64,000 nucleotides of DNA from an uncultured Clostridia bacterium (lineage in GTDB: Bacteria > Bacillota > Clostridia > Oscillospirales > Ruminococcaceae), in NCBI GenBank assembly GCA_947168885.1, contig CAMVNQ010000006.1, forward strand, positions 124,001 to 188,000. The letters are read 5' to 3'. Both the position numbers and the translations under genes were made by a program. Positions 25,306 to 33,561 of this stretch are shown here, one piece after another. A model generated the notes under the pieces. The model worked only from the letters and a program-made list of their open reading frames with translations. It was not told the origin of the DNA and ran no database searches. Each line of letters starts with the position of its first letter. The stretch's first letter is position 1.

Positions 25306-26364
25306 ATGAGCGATCTTAAACTAAAACATCTCGAAAAGGTTTATGACAATAAAGTCAAGGCTGTTCATGATTTCAACCTTGATGTAAAAGACGGCGAGCT
25401 TATTGTTCTTGTCGGACCGTCCGGCTGCGGAAAATCAACGACTCTGCGTATGGTAGCGGGACTTGAGGATATATCTTCCGGAAGTCTTATCATTGACGGA
25501 AAAGATGTCACAAAAATGCCGCCGAAAGACCGCGATATAGCCATGGTATTCCAGAACTACGCTCTGTACGGCCACATGACGATATATGAGAACATGGCGT
25601 TTTCCATGATGCTCCGTAAAGAAGATAAGAACGTGATACATCAGAAGGTCCTTGCCGCGGCGGAGATACTCGATCTTACAAGCCAGCTCAACAAGAAACC
25701 GAGCCAGCTTTCCGGCGGTCAGCGGCAGAGAGTCGCAATGGGTCGTGCTATTGTCCGTACCCCAAAGGTATTTCTGTTCGACGAACCTCTCTCTAACCTT
25801 GACGCAAAACTCAGAAGTGCTACACGTCGCGAGATATTACTGCTTCATAAGCGCCTGAATGCGACGATGCTGTATGTAACTCACGATCAGACCGAGGCTC
25901 TGACTCTTGCGGACAGGATAGTATGTATGTCTATGGGTCATGTTCAGCAGATAGGGACACCGCTCGAACTCTATGATAATCCTGCAAACCTGTTTGTGGC
26001 AAGCTTTATCGGACTTCCGCCGATGAATCTGTTCGATGTGGAGATCCGTAACGGTAAGGCTGTATGCGCAGACTTTGAAGTCGATCTTTCCGAAGAAGAT
26101 AAAGAGATCCTTTTACCGTATGAGGGAAAGACGGTGACTATGGGTGTTCGTCCGGAAAATGTGACGGAAGGCGGACATATCGGAGTAGATGTGTTCTCAA
26201 ATGAGAACCTGGGATATAATACACTTGTTAACGGTACAGCGGGCAAGCACAAGATAACCTGTAAATTCCGTGACTGGTGTACATACAAAGCGGGCGATAA
26301 AGTCATGGTCTCCTTCACGAAGAAGCACTTCTTTGACAAGGATACGACCAAAGCCATAAGATAA
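25306..26364 (+). CDS. Sugar ABC transporter ATPase, MsmK/UgpC type (first copy)
   Basis: A 352-residue nucleotide-binding subunit. Walker A GPSGCGKST (about 39-47), Q-loop VFQNYALY, signature LSGGQRQRVAMGRAIVR, Walker B VFLFDEPLSNLD and the switch His in YVTHDQTEAL are all intact. The C-terminal domain from about 240 has the OB-fold regulatory segment of MalK-like proteins (TMGVRPENV). It should power the LplBC permeases encoded upstream. Compared with the second copy at 37317, its OB-fold part is clearly different in sequence, so the two may serve different permeases or respond to different signals. It sits in the middle of four membrane-protein genes. Confidence 0.94.
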   Translation: MSDLKLKHLEKVYDNKVKAVHDFNLDVKDGELIVLVGPSGCGKSTTLRMVAGLEDISSGSLIIDGKDVTKMPPKDRDIAMVFQNYALYGHMTIYENMAFSMMLRKEDKNVIHQKVLAAAEILDLTSQLNKKPSQLSGGQRQRVAMGRAIVRTPKVFLFDEPLSNLDAKLRSATRREILLLHKRLNATMLYVTHDQTEALTLADRIVCMSMGHVQQIGTPLELYDNPANLFVASFIGLPPMNLFDVEIRNGKAVCADFEVDLSEEDKEILLPYEGKTVTMGVRPENVTEGGHIGVDVFSNENLGYNTLVNGTAGKHKITCKFRDWCTYKAGDKVMVSFTKKHFFDKDTTKAIR

Positions 26365-26380
26365 CAAGGGAGAAATACAG

Positions 26381-26959
26381 ATGGCAGATCAGAAGACAAA
26401 AAAACAAGGACGCGGCATCAGGGAAGTGTTCCGTAAATACATGGTCGCCCTAAAGCGCTCGCCTCAGTCTATACCGCTTGCGACGCTTATCGTCGCGTTC
26501 CTTATGTATTCTCTTAACCTTTCCTCCATAGCAAATACTACCGCGAGGATCAACGGTGCAAATATGGGACAGTGTGAGTTTGTGGCTATGCTGTTTTCGA
26601 TACTTGCGTTTGTAGTGTTCCTCAGAGCATTCTCCAAGCGCAAAAAAGCAAACAAGGTCATGTTAGGCCTGCTCGGCGGTATGCTCGCACTGCTTATATT
26701 CGTTGATGTGGTTTATATCACTCGTATTATAAGTGCCACCACACGTTCGGAAAACAAGATAATCATTGATGAAAGTTCAAGATACATAAGTACGGCTCAG
26801 AATGTGGTCACGCTGCATGTAGTGTTCATAGGAGTAACAGCGCTGCTGCTCATAACGCTTCCGCTTTACTCGAAAGCTATCAGGAAAATAAAGACTTCTA
26901 TCGATGTCGAGGGCAACGGGAATATGGCTGCTATCGATATAGATGACGACGACCGGTGA
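26381..26959 (+). CDS. Four-helix membrane protein of unknown function (third of four)
   Basis: A 192-residue protein with a strongly basic N-terminal 30 residues, helices at about 32-50, 63-82, 93-115 and 140-162, and an acidic C-terminus ending DIDDDDR. RAFSKRKKANKVMLG separates helices 2 and 3. No known motif is seen. It starts 16 bases after the ATPase gene with a GGGAGAAATA ribosome site and ends three bases before the next gene. The N-terminal RGIREVFRKYMVALKRSPQS looks like an amphipathic cytoplasmic segment near the membrane. Confidence 0.72.
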   Translation: MADQKTKKQGRGIREVFRKYMVALKRSPQSIPLATLIVAFLMYSLNLSSIANTTARINGANMGQCEFVAMLFSILAFVVFLRAFSKRKKANKVMLGLLGGMLALLIFVDVVYITRIISATTRSENKIIIDESSRYISTAQNVVTLHVVFIGVTALLLITLPLYSKAIRKIKTSIDVEGNGNMAAIDIDDDDR

Positions 26960-26962
26960 TAT

Positions 26963-27610
26963 ATGGCTAATAAGAAGAAAAAGCAGATTTCAGAGCCGGC
27001 GGAACGATCGGCAGCTGATTATTACAACCTTAAGACTGATGCTGTAGAGCGCCTTGTCAATGCAGAAAACGCTCCCGAAGTATCGGAGGCAGAGATCAAC
27101 AGATACAGATCGAAAAAGAAGATCCGTATCCCCGCGTGGCTGAAGATAATATTTGTAAAATTCTGGTTCGCTGGTGCGGTGTGCTATTTCTTCCTGTGGG
27201 GACTCGGAATGTACTTGCAGGGTATTGAACTTATGCTGGTGCTGGCGATCGGACTCGGTGTGGTGACCGATGTTCTGACGAACAGGTTCCTGCGGCGGTT
27301 CGAGCCTACGGAAGGTGCTTATGATAAGTGGATGATGGTGACGACGAGAAAGTTCTGGTCGATATTTCTCAACGTTCTCTATGCCGGAGTCCTTTTGTAC
27401 TGTGTGTTCCGTACATACTACGGGATTAATGTGCTGATGGGTGTTAATCCTGATGTCGGACACACGGAAGAAGAGGGTATGCTCGGTGTCGAACCTATAC
27501 TTTTCGGACTGTTTTACCTTGGGTTCGATATGCTGCTTATACTTATGAAAAACACTTTGATAAAGATATTCCGCGATGCCGAGAAAAAAGTTAACGGCAG
27601 CGGGAAATAA
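26963..27610 (+). CDS. Four-helix membrane protein of unknown function (fourth of four)
   Basis: A 215-residue protein with about 55 polar N-terminal residues (KKKKQ..., then an acidic stretch), then helices at about 60-83, 86-107, 132-152 and 176-196. An invariant-looking KWMMVTTRKFWSIFLNVLYA lies between helices 2 and 3. The first part of the membrane domain reads PAWLKIIFVKFWFAGAVCYF. No family is recognised. It follows the third membrane gene by three bases and precedes the GH28 gene by 12. All four of these genes encode four-helix proteins but share no obvious sequence, so they may form a hetero-oligomer. Confidence 0.72.
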   Translation: MANKKKKQISEPAERSAADYYNLKTDAVERLVNAENAPEVSEAEINRYRSKKKIRIPAWLKIIFVKFWFAGAVCYFFLWGLGMYLQGIELMLVLAIGLGVVTDVLTNRFLRRFEPTEGAYDKWMMVTTRKFWSIFLNVLYAGVLLYCVFRTYYGINVLMGVNPDVGHTEEEGMLGVEPILFGLFYLGFDMLLILMKNTLIKIFRDAEKKVNGSGK

Positions 27611-27622
27611 TATGGAGATAAA

Positions 27623-29164
27623 ATGATAAAGACACTGTTTACAGGCTCTGTGAGCGCCTGCTTTGAGCTCGATAACGACAGCGCTTATCGCTGTGATAAT
27701 GAATATTCAGTCAGGCTCGACGGAGCGACGCTTTTCACTTCGGATACCAACGTTTTTTCACTTTTCGGACTGAAGCCGGACAGAGAATATACTGTAAGCG
27801 TTTCAGATCATGGTGAGATCAGATTCCGGACTATGCCTGAGGCCTGTGCGGTGAATGTCAGAGATTTCGGAGCAGTCGGCGACGGTATGACTGACGATAC
27901 ACAAAGCATACAGACGGCCGTTAACTGTCTGCCGCCGGGCGGAAGACTCTGCTTTCCGGAGGGGGTGTATCTGACCGCCCCCATTACGCTAAAAAGTCAC
28001 ATAACGATAGATGTTTCGGAAAATGCCGTGCTGCTTGGCTGCACGGATACTTCAAAGTATCCGGTGATACCCGGGACTGCGCCTGACACCGAGACCGGCG
28101 AAGAAGTGCATTTCGGTGCATGGGAAGGCAATGCGGTGCCAATGCACCAGTCGCTTATTTTCGCTGAGTACGCCGAGGACATACAGATCGTAGGCAGAGG
28201 AAAGATAGACGGAAATGCGCAGAACAGTGAATGGTGGATAAATGTTAAGGAACGTCAGATCGCACGTCCGAGACTGATGTTTTTCAACCGCTGCAAGAAC
28301 ATAACGATACATGGCATAACAGCGCAGAATTCTGCGTCGTGGCAGTTCCACCCGTATTTTTCGCAGGATCTCAGGTTTTTCGATATTTTGGTAAACGCGC
28401 CAAAGGACAGCCCGAATACCGATGCGCTTGACCCGGAAGCCTGTGACAATGTTGAGATCATCGGCTGCCGTTTCAGTGTCGGCGATGATTGTATTGCAAT
28501 AAAATCGGGAAAGATAGAGCTCGGAAAAAAATTCAGGAAGCCTGCCGATCATCATACGATCCGCAACTGTCTCATGCAGAACGGACATGGTGCCGTAACG
28601 CTCGGCAGCGAAATGGCCGGCGGTGTTAAAAACCTCACTGTTGACAGATGCGTATTCAGCCGGACAGACCGCGGACTTCGCATAAAGACCCGCCGCGGAC
28701 GAGGAAAATACGCGGTGATCGACGGTGTGACTTTCGAGAATATCCTGATGGACGGTGTTATGACCCCGATCGTTATGAATATGTGGTACAACTGCTGTGA
28801 CCCGGACAGATATTCGGAGTACAATACGACACGCGAAAAGCTTCCGGTTGACGACAGAACACCCTATCTCGGCAAGTTCACATTCCGCAATATGAAGTGC
28901 CTCAACTGCCACGTTGCAGCCTGCTACTGTGACGGTCTGCCAGAAATGCCGATAGATGAGATAACCGTTGAAAACATAGATTTCACCTATGACCCGGACG
29001 CGAAAGAGGGCGTTCCCGCGATGAAGAACAACGCCGTTAAGATGCGAAGGGCAGGAATGTATTTCGATAATGTCAGAAAGCTTACCGTAAGGAACGTAAG
29101 TGTTGACGGCTGTGACGGAGAAGAGCTTGAAACGCATAATGTCGGCGAGCTCATCAAGGAGTAA
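27623..29164 (+). CDS. GH28 polygalacturonase, intracellular
   Basis: A 513-residue glycoside hydrolase that cleaves alpha-1,4-galacturonan. After an N-terminal beta-sandwich-like part (1-70) comes the beta-helix domain, starting NVRDFGAVGDGMTDDTQSIQ near residue 78. Catalytic motifs are NTDALD (265-270, with the catalytic Asp), GDDC (287-290), GHG (321-323) and RIKT (353-356). The N-terminus MIKTLFTGSVSACFELDNDS has no signal peptide, so it should hydrolyse imported oligogalacturonides, probably as an exo-enzyme. The stop is two bases before the GH105 start, in the same operon. Confidence 0.95.
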   Translation: MIKTLFTGSVSACFELDNDSAYRCDNEYSVRLDGATLFTSDTNVFSLFGLKPDREYTVSVSDHGEIRFRTMPEACAVNVRDFGAVGDGMTDDTQSIQTAVNCLPPGGRLCFPEGVYLTAPITLKSHITIDVSENAVLLGCTDTSKYPVIPGTAPDTETGEEVHFGAWEGNAVPMHQSLIFAEYAEDIQIVGRGKIDGNAQNSEWWINVKERQIARPRLMFFNRCKNITIHGITAQNSASWQFHPYFSQDLRFFDILVNAPKDSPNTDALDPEACDNVEIIGCRFSVGDDCIAIKSGKIELGKKFRKPADHHTIRNCLMQNGHGAVTLGSEMAGGVKNLTVDRCVFSRTDRGLRIKTRRGRGKYAVIDGVTFENILMDGVMTPIVMNMWYNCCDPDRYSEYNTTREKLPVDDRTPYLGKFTFRNMKCLNCHVAACYCDGLPEMPIDEITVENIDFTYDPDAKEGVPAMKNNAVKMRRAGMYFDNVRKLTVRNVSVDGCDGEELETHNVGELIKE

Positions 29165-29166
29165 AA

Positions 29167-30312
29167 ATGTACGAAAAGTATAAGGATATCGACAGATATA
29201 TTGAGAGACTGCTTGACGGCTCCACTCCCGACAAGCCGCTGTGGAATATAGAAAAGATAATTGAAGGAAAACCGCCTGCGTGGAACTACATAGACGGCTG
29301 TATAATCACCGCACTTCTTGAAGTTGCAAAGATCACCGGCAAAAATAAGTATTATGATTTTGCGGAAAGCTTCATCGACTGGTATGTCCGTGAGGACGGT
29401 ACCATCGTCGGCTATTCGCAGGAAAAATACAATCTCGATGATGTGAACGAAGGGCGCGTACTGTTCGATCTGTATAATGCGACAGGCAAGGAAAAATACA
29501 GAAAAGCGATAGAGCTCCTGCGTGAACAGCTTGAAAAGCAGCCCCGCACAAACACCGGAAATTTCTGGCATAAACAGATATATCCGAACCAGATATGGCT
29601 TGACGGTCTGTATATGGCGCAGGTATTTTATCTTAGGTATCAGCAGGAGTTCGGAAACGGTGACTGTTCCGATACAATGGATCAGATACGAAATGCAAGA
29701 CGGTTGATGTTCGATGAAAAAAAGAAGCTCTACTATCATGGATGTGACTGCTCTAAAACAGCGTTCTGGGCTGATAAGCAGACAGGCTGCTCGAAGAACT
29801 TCTGGCTGCGTTCAATAGGCTGGTTTACTGTGACTCTTGCAGACATCATAGGTTATATAAATAATGACTCCGACAGGAAAGAGCTTATCGCTCTGTTCCG
29901 CGAGATCATAGACGGTATCGCTCAGTATGCAGACCCGCAGACGGGTATGTATTATCAGGTAGTTGACTGCGGCAGACGCGAGGGTAATTACCTTGAAACC
30001 AGCGGCAGCAGTATGATCGCTTATGCAATGATGAAGGGCGCAAGACTCGGTGTTCTCGACAGTAAGTATTCTGATATCGGACATCGGACTTTTGACGGCA
30101 TTTGTAACAAATATCTGAAGATAAGCGAAAGCGGAGAGCTCGCTCTTGGCGGAATCTGCCTTGTGGCCGGTCTCGGACCGGAGAACAACAGGCGCCGTGA
30201 CGGAACGTATGAATACTACATCTCAGAACCCGTGGTCGAAAATGACGCAAAGGGTGTTGCTCCGTTCCTGCTGTGCTACACAGAGGTAATGAGGAGAGTT
30301 CAGCAGAAATAA
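29167..30312 (+). CDS. GH105 unsaturated rhamnogalacturonyl/galacturonyl hydrolase
   Basis: A 381-residue (alpha/alpha)6-barrel enzyme of the YteR/YesR family. It removes the unsaturated galacturonate left at the non-reducing end by pectate or rhamnogalacturonan lyases, giving the substrate for KduI after ring opening. Key segments are YNLDDVNEGRVLFDLYNATG (Asp near residue 93), WHKQIYPNQIWLDGLYMAQV (catalytic Asp near 147), and WLRSIGWFTVTLADI. There is no signal peptide, so it is cytoplasmic. No lyase gene is in the window, so its unsaturated substrate must come from enzymes encoded elsewhere or from other species. Confidence 0.94.
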   Translation: MYEKYKDIDRYIERLLDGSTPDKPLWNIEKIIEGKPPAWNYIDGCIITALLEVAKITGKNKYYDFAESFIDWYVREDGTIVGYSQEKYNLDDVNEGRVLFDLYNATGKEKYRKAIELLREQLEKQPRTNTGNFWHKQIYPNQIWLDGLYMAQVFYLRYQQEFGNGDCSDTMDQIRNARRLMFDEKKKLYYHGCDCSKTAFWADKQTGCSKNFWLRSIGWFTVTLADIIGYINNDSDRKELIALFREIIDGIAQYADPQTGMYYQVVDCGRREGNYLETSGSSMIAYAMMKGARLGVLDSKYSDIGHRTFDGICNKYLKISESGELALGGICLVAGLGPENNRRRDGTYEYYISEPVVENDAKGVAPFLLCYTEVMRRVQQK

Positions 30313-30331
30313 AGGATTTACACAAACTATC

Positions 30332-31729
30332 ATGAAAAAAGTTAAAATCGCTTATATCGGCGGCGGATCAAAGGCATGGGCAAGAGTTTTTATGACGGAT
30401 CTTGCGCTTGCTGATGATCTGGGAGGAGAGATCGCTCTGTATGACATCGATATTCCCGCCGCACAGCTTAATAAACAGATAGGAGCACGTATAAACGAAG
30501 CTCCCGAAACGATAACCAGATGGGATTATAACGTTTACGAAGCTCTTGGGGATGCGCTTGACGGTGCGGATTTCGTGGTATGCTCGATACTTCCGGGAAC
30601 ATTCGACGAAATGGCGGCTGATGTTCATTTCCCCGAAGAATACGGCATATACCAGTCCGTAGGTGATACCGTAGGTCCGGGCGGTGTGTTGCGAGCTATG
30701 AGAACAGTCCCGATCTATGAGTATTTTGCCCGTGAGATAAAGGCTCACTGCCCCGGTGCATGGGTGCTTAATCTTACAAATCCTATGACGGCGTGCACTA
30801 AGACGCTGTATGATGTATTTCCGGAGATAAAGGCTTTCGGCTGCTGTCATGAGGTTTTCCATGCACAGGAATTCCTCTGCTGCGTTGCAAAGGAAATGCT
30901 CGGTGTCGAAAGACCTCACCGCAGCGAAATTAAGATAGATGCCTGCGGTGTCAATCACTTCACATGGATTACGGAAGCGGAGTACAACGGCACGGATATG
31001 CTCGGGATACTGCCTGAGTTTATAGACAGGTTCTATGAGACCGGCTACTGTGAGCGTGAAGGAGTTGCTCCCGGCGATTTCCGCGGTGATCCGTTCCTTT
31101 ACGGAAACAAAGTAAAAATGGATCTTTTCCGACGTTTCGGCGTTCTTGCCGCCGCAGGCGACAGACATCTTGCGGAGTTTATGGACAGATCATGGTATAT
31201 AAAAAATGAAGAATGCGCCGAAAGCTGGCTCTTCCACCTTACTTCGGTAGATTACCGGAAAAAAGATATGAGGGAGAAGATCGAACGTTCACACAGGCTT
31301 GCTGACGGCAGCGAGAAAATTGAGGTAAAGCATAGCGACGAAGAGTGCGTTGAGCTTATAAAAGCTCTGGCCGGAGTCATTCCACCGCGCATATCAAACG
31401 CCAATGTAATAAATGTCGGACAGATGCCCGATCTTCCTTTCGGTTCGGTCGTAGAGACAAACTGTGTTTTCTCACAGAACAGCCTCAAGCCGATCACTGC
31501 GAAGAGACTTCCGCGTGACGTGAACGCACTTGTTCTCAGAAACGCGATCAATATAGAAAATACTTACTATGGCATAAAAGAACGTAGTTTTGACAGGATA
31601 TTCGAGGCGTTCATGAACCAGCCGTTATGCAGCGGACTTTCGCTTGAAGACGGCCGCGCTTTGTTCAGGCGAATGGCGAAGGCGACCGGGGAATACCTTA
31701 AAGACTATTATCCCATGGAGAAACTTTAA
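30332..31729 (+). CDS. GH4 glycosidase, probable alpha-galacturonidase (LplD-like)
   Basis: A 465-residue NAD- and metal-dependent GH4 enzyme. The Rossmann motif is IAYIGGGSKAWARVFMTDLA at residues 6-25. Metal and active-site signatures are NLTNPMTACTK near 149, FGCCHEVFH near 169 (the Cys-His metal pair) and ACGVNHFTWITEA near 208. GH4 includes alpha-glucosidases, alpha-galactosidases and the LplD-type alpha-galacturonidase. The pectin setting, next to GH28 and GH105 genes, favours galacturonidase, releasing single galacturonates for UxaC. Cytoplasmic, as expected for an enzyme that needs NAD. Confidence 0.88.
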   Translation: MKKVKIAYIGGGSKAWARVFMTDLALADDLGGEIALYDIDIPAAQLNKQIGARINEAPETITRWDYNVYEALGDALDGADFVVCSILPGTFDEMAADVHFPEEYGIYQSVGDTVGPGGVLRAMRTVPIYEYFAREIKAHCPGAWVLNLTNPMTACTKTLYDVFPEIKAFGCCHEVFHAQEFLCCVAKEMLGVERPHRSEIKIDACGVNHFTWITEAEYNGTDMLGILPEFIDRFYETGYCEREGVAPGDFRGDPFLYGNKVKMDLFRRFGVLAAAGDRHLAEFMDRSWYIKNEECAESWLFHLTSVDYRKKDMREKIERSHRLADGSEKIEVKHSDEECVELIKALAGVIPPRISNANVINVGQMPDLPFGSVVETNCVFSQNSLKPITAKRLPRDVNALVLRNAINIENTYYGIKERSFDRIFEAFMNQPLCSGLSLEDGRALFRRMAKATGEYLKDYYPMEKL

Positions 31730-31730
31730 A

Positions 31731-32729
31731 GTGGGAGACGCGTTTTTATTTGCTGCGAACGCCGTATTGCCTATCGTATTGTTGATAGCGCTCGGCTACT
31801 TCATAAAGCGTATCGGGCTTTTGAGCAAGAGTTTTTTCGATGCAGGAAACAAGCTGCTGTTCAGAGTTCTTCTGCCGGTGATGCTTTTCTGCAATGTCTA
31901 TAAGATCGAACGCCTTTCAGAAGTCAACCCCTTATTTGTCATATATGGTATAGGTGCGGTCGTAGTGGTTTTTCTGCTTGCGATCCCGATATGCTGCTGG
32001 TTTACAAAGTACAGCGGTAAGCGCGGCGTGCTTATACAGGGAATATTCCGTTCAAACTACGCCATAATCGGAATACCGCTTGCGGAGTCGCTTTTCGGCG
32101 CTGCCGGTGCCGGTGCGGCGGGAGTTATGTCGGCATTCTGCGTACCGGTTTTCAACATACTCGGTGTTATCTCACTGACTCTTTTCAATGGAAGCCCCGA
32201 AAAGAAAAAGGCAGATGTCGGTAAGATCTTACTCGGTATAGTGAAGAATCCGCTTATTATCGGTACAGTCGCAGGGCTTCTTGTCCTGTTTGTGCGCGGA
32301 TTGTTTGAGCAATTCGATCTGAGTTTCAGACTAAGCGATGTAACTGTGCTGTTCAAGGTGCTTGAAAGTATAAAGGCTTGCTGCACACCGTTTGCGCTGA
32401 TAGTTCTTGGCGGACGGTTTGAGTTTTCGGCAGTGGCAAGACTTCGAAAAGAGATAATATTCGGTACTGTGATGAGAAATGTTGCAGTTCCGGTCATAGG
32501 ACTTTCGGCCGCGTATCTTCTGATGCAGCCCCTCGGTTTATCCGGCGAGCATTTCGCAACGTATATCGGGGTGTTTGCAACGCCGGTAGCTGTTTCATCC
32601 GCTATAATGGCGAAGGAGATGGGCGGTGACGATGACCTTGCAGGTCAGCTCGTTGTCTGGACGAGTATTTGCAGCACGGTCACGATATTTGTTTATGTAA
32701 CGGTCCTGAAAATGCTCGGTATTTTTTGA
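31731..32729 (+). CDS. AEC-family transporter
   Basis: Start taken as GTG at 31731, one base after the GH4 stop, because GGAG stands eight bases upstream. An in-frame ATG at 31644 would overlap GH4 by 86 bases. The 332-residue product has about ten helices arranged as in the auxin efflux carrier family (VLPIVLLIALGYFIKRIGLL at the N-terminus, FRSNYAIIGIPLAESLFG in the middle, ATPVAVSSAIMAKEMGGD near the end). Such carriers move organic acids. In this place it could export or import a uronate or a catabolic acid. Direction and substrate are unknown. Confidence 0.85.
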   Translation: MGDAFLFAANAVLPIVLLIALGYFIKRIGLLSKSFFDAGNKLLFRVLLPVMLFCNVYKIERLSEVNPLFVIYGIGAVVVVFLLAIPICCWFTKYSGKRGVLIQGIFRSNYAIIGIPLAESLFGAAGAGAAGVMSAFCVPVFNILGVISLTLFNGSPEKKKADVGKILLGIVKNPLIIGTVAGLLVLFVRGLFEQFDLSFRLSDVTVLFKVLESIKACCTPFALIVLGGRFEFSAVARLRKEIIFGTVMRNVAVPVIGLSAAYLLMQPLGLSGEHFATYIGVFATPVAVSSAIMAKEMGGDDDLAGQLVVWTSICSTVTIFVYVTVLKMLGIF

Positions 32730-32775
32730 GCGTATATCAACCGAATAATTTTTCCGGAAAAATGGAGGTAATAAT

Positions 32776-33531
32776 ATGATTCTGGATCAATTCAGCTTAA
32801 AAGGCAAGGTCGCGGTAGTTACCGGCAGCAATACCGGACTCGGACAGGGAATAAGCAAGGCTTTCGTTGAAGCGGGAGCCAAAGTGCTCGGTGTTTCAAG
32901 ATCTCCCAGCGACGATACGCAGAAGATGCTTGGCGAGGAGAACTTTGTTTACATCACAGCCGATCTTTCCTCTCTCGATCCTGTCGAGACTATTATCAAC
33001 ACAGCTGTTGAGAAGTTCGGCAGACTTGATATACTTGTCAACAATGCAGGTATAATCAAGCGCGAGGACAGTATAGATTTCTCGGTAGAAAACTGGGATG
33101 TCGTAATGAACACAAACTGCCGGACACTTTTCTTCCTTTCACAGGCTGCCGCAAAGCAGTTCATGAAGCAGAAGAGCGGCGGAAAGATAATCCAGATAGC
33201 GAGTATGCTCTCGTACCAGGGCGGTATAAGAGTTCCGAGCTACACCGCAAGCAAATCCGCAGTAAAGGGAATTACGATGACAATGGCCAACGAGTGGGCG
33301 AAATACGGCATCAACGTAAACGCTATTGCTCCGGGATATATGGCGACAAACAATACAGAAGCTCTGCGCAATGACGAGAAGAGAAGTGCGGATATTCTTG
33401 AAAGAATACCGGCCGGTCGCTGGGGCACACCCGATGACCTTATGGGTGCGGCGGTATTCCTTGCTTCCTCGGCAAGTGACTATGTGAACGGTTTTACACT
33501 GGCTGTTGACGGCGGCTGGTTAGCCAGATAA
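32776..33531 (+). CDS. kduD: 2-dehydro-3-deoxy-D-gluconate 5-dehydrogenase (SDR)
   Basis: A 251-residue short-chain dehydrogenase that reduces 2,5-diketo-3-deoxygluconate (DKII) to 2-keto-3-deoxygluconate. NAD(P) motif VTGSNTGLGQGISKAF near residue 15, NNAGI near 89, catalytic Ser in IASMLS and YTASKSAVKG (Tyr and Lys) near 156. The LNQFSLKGKVAVVTG-like N-terminus (here MILDQFSLKGKVAVVTG) and the NTEALRNDEKRSADILERIP segment are characteristic of KduD. A GGAGGTAATAAT ribosome site precedes the ATG. It acts right after KduI (36432) in the same locus. Confidence 0.93.
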   Translation: MILDQFSLKGKVAVVTGSNTGLGQGISKAFVEAGAKVLGVSRSPSDDTQKMLGEENFVYITADLSSLDPVETIINTAVEKFGRLDILVNNAGIIKREDSIDFSVENWDVVMNTNCRTLFFLSQAAAKQFMKQKSGGKIIQIASMLSYQGGIRVPSYTASKSAVKGITMTMANEWAKYGINVNAIAPGYMATNNTEALRNDEKRSADILERIPAGRWGTPDDLMGAAVFLASSASDYVNGFTLAVDGGWLAR

Positions 33532-33561
33532 ATCAGAAATATTCGGAAGGACAAAACTGAA

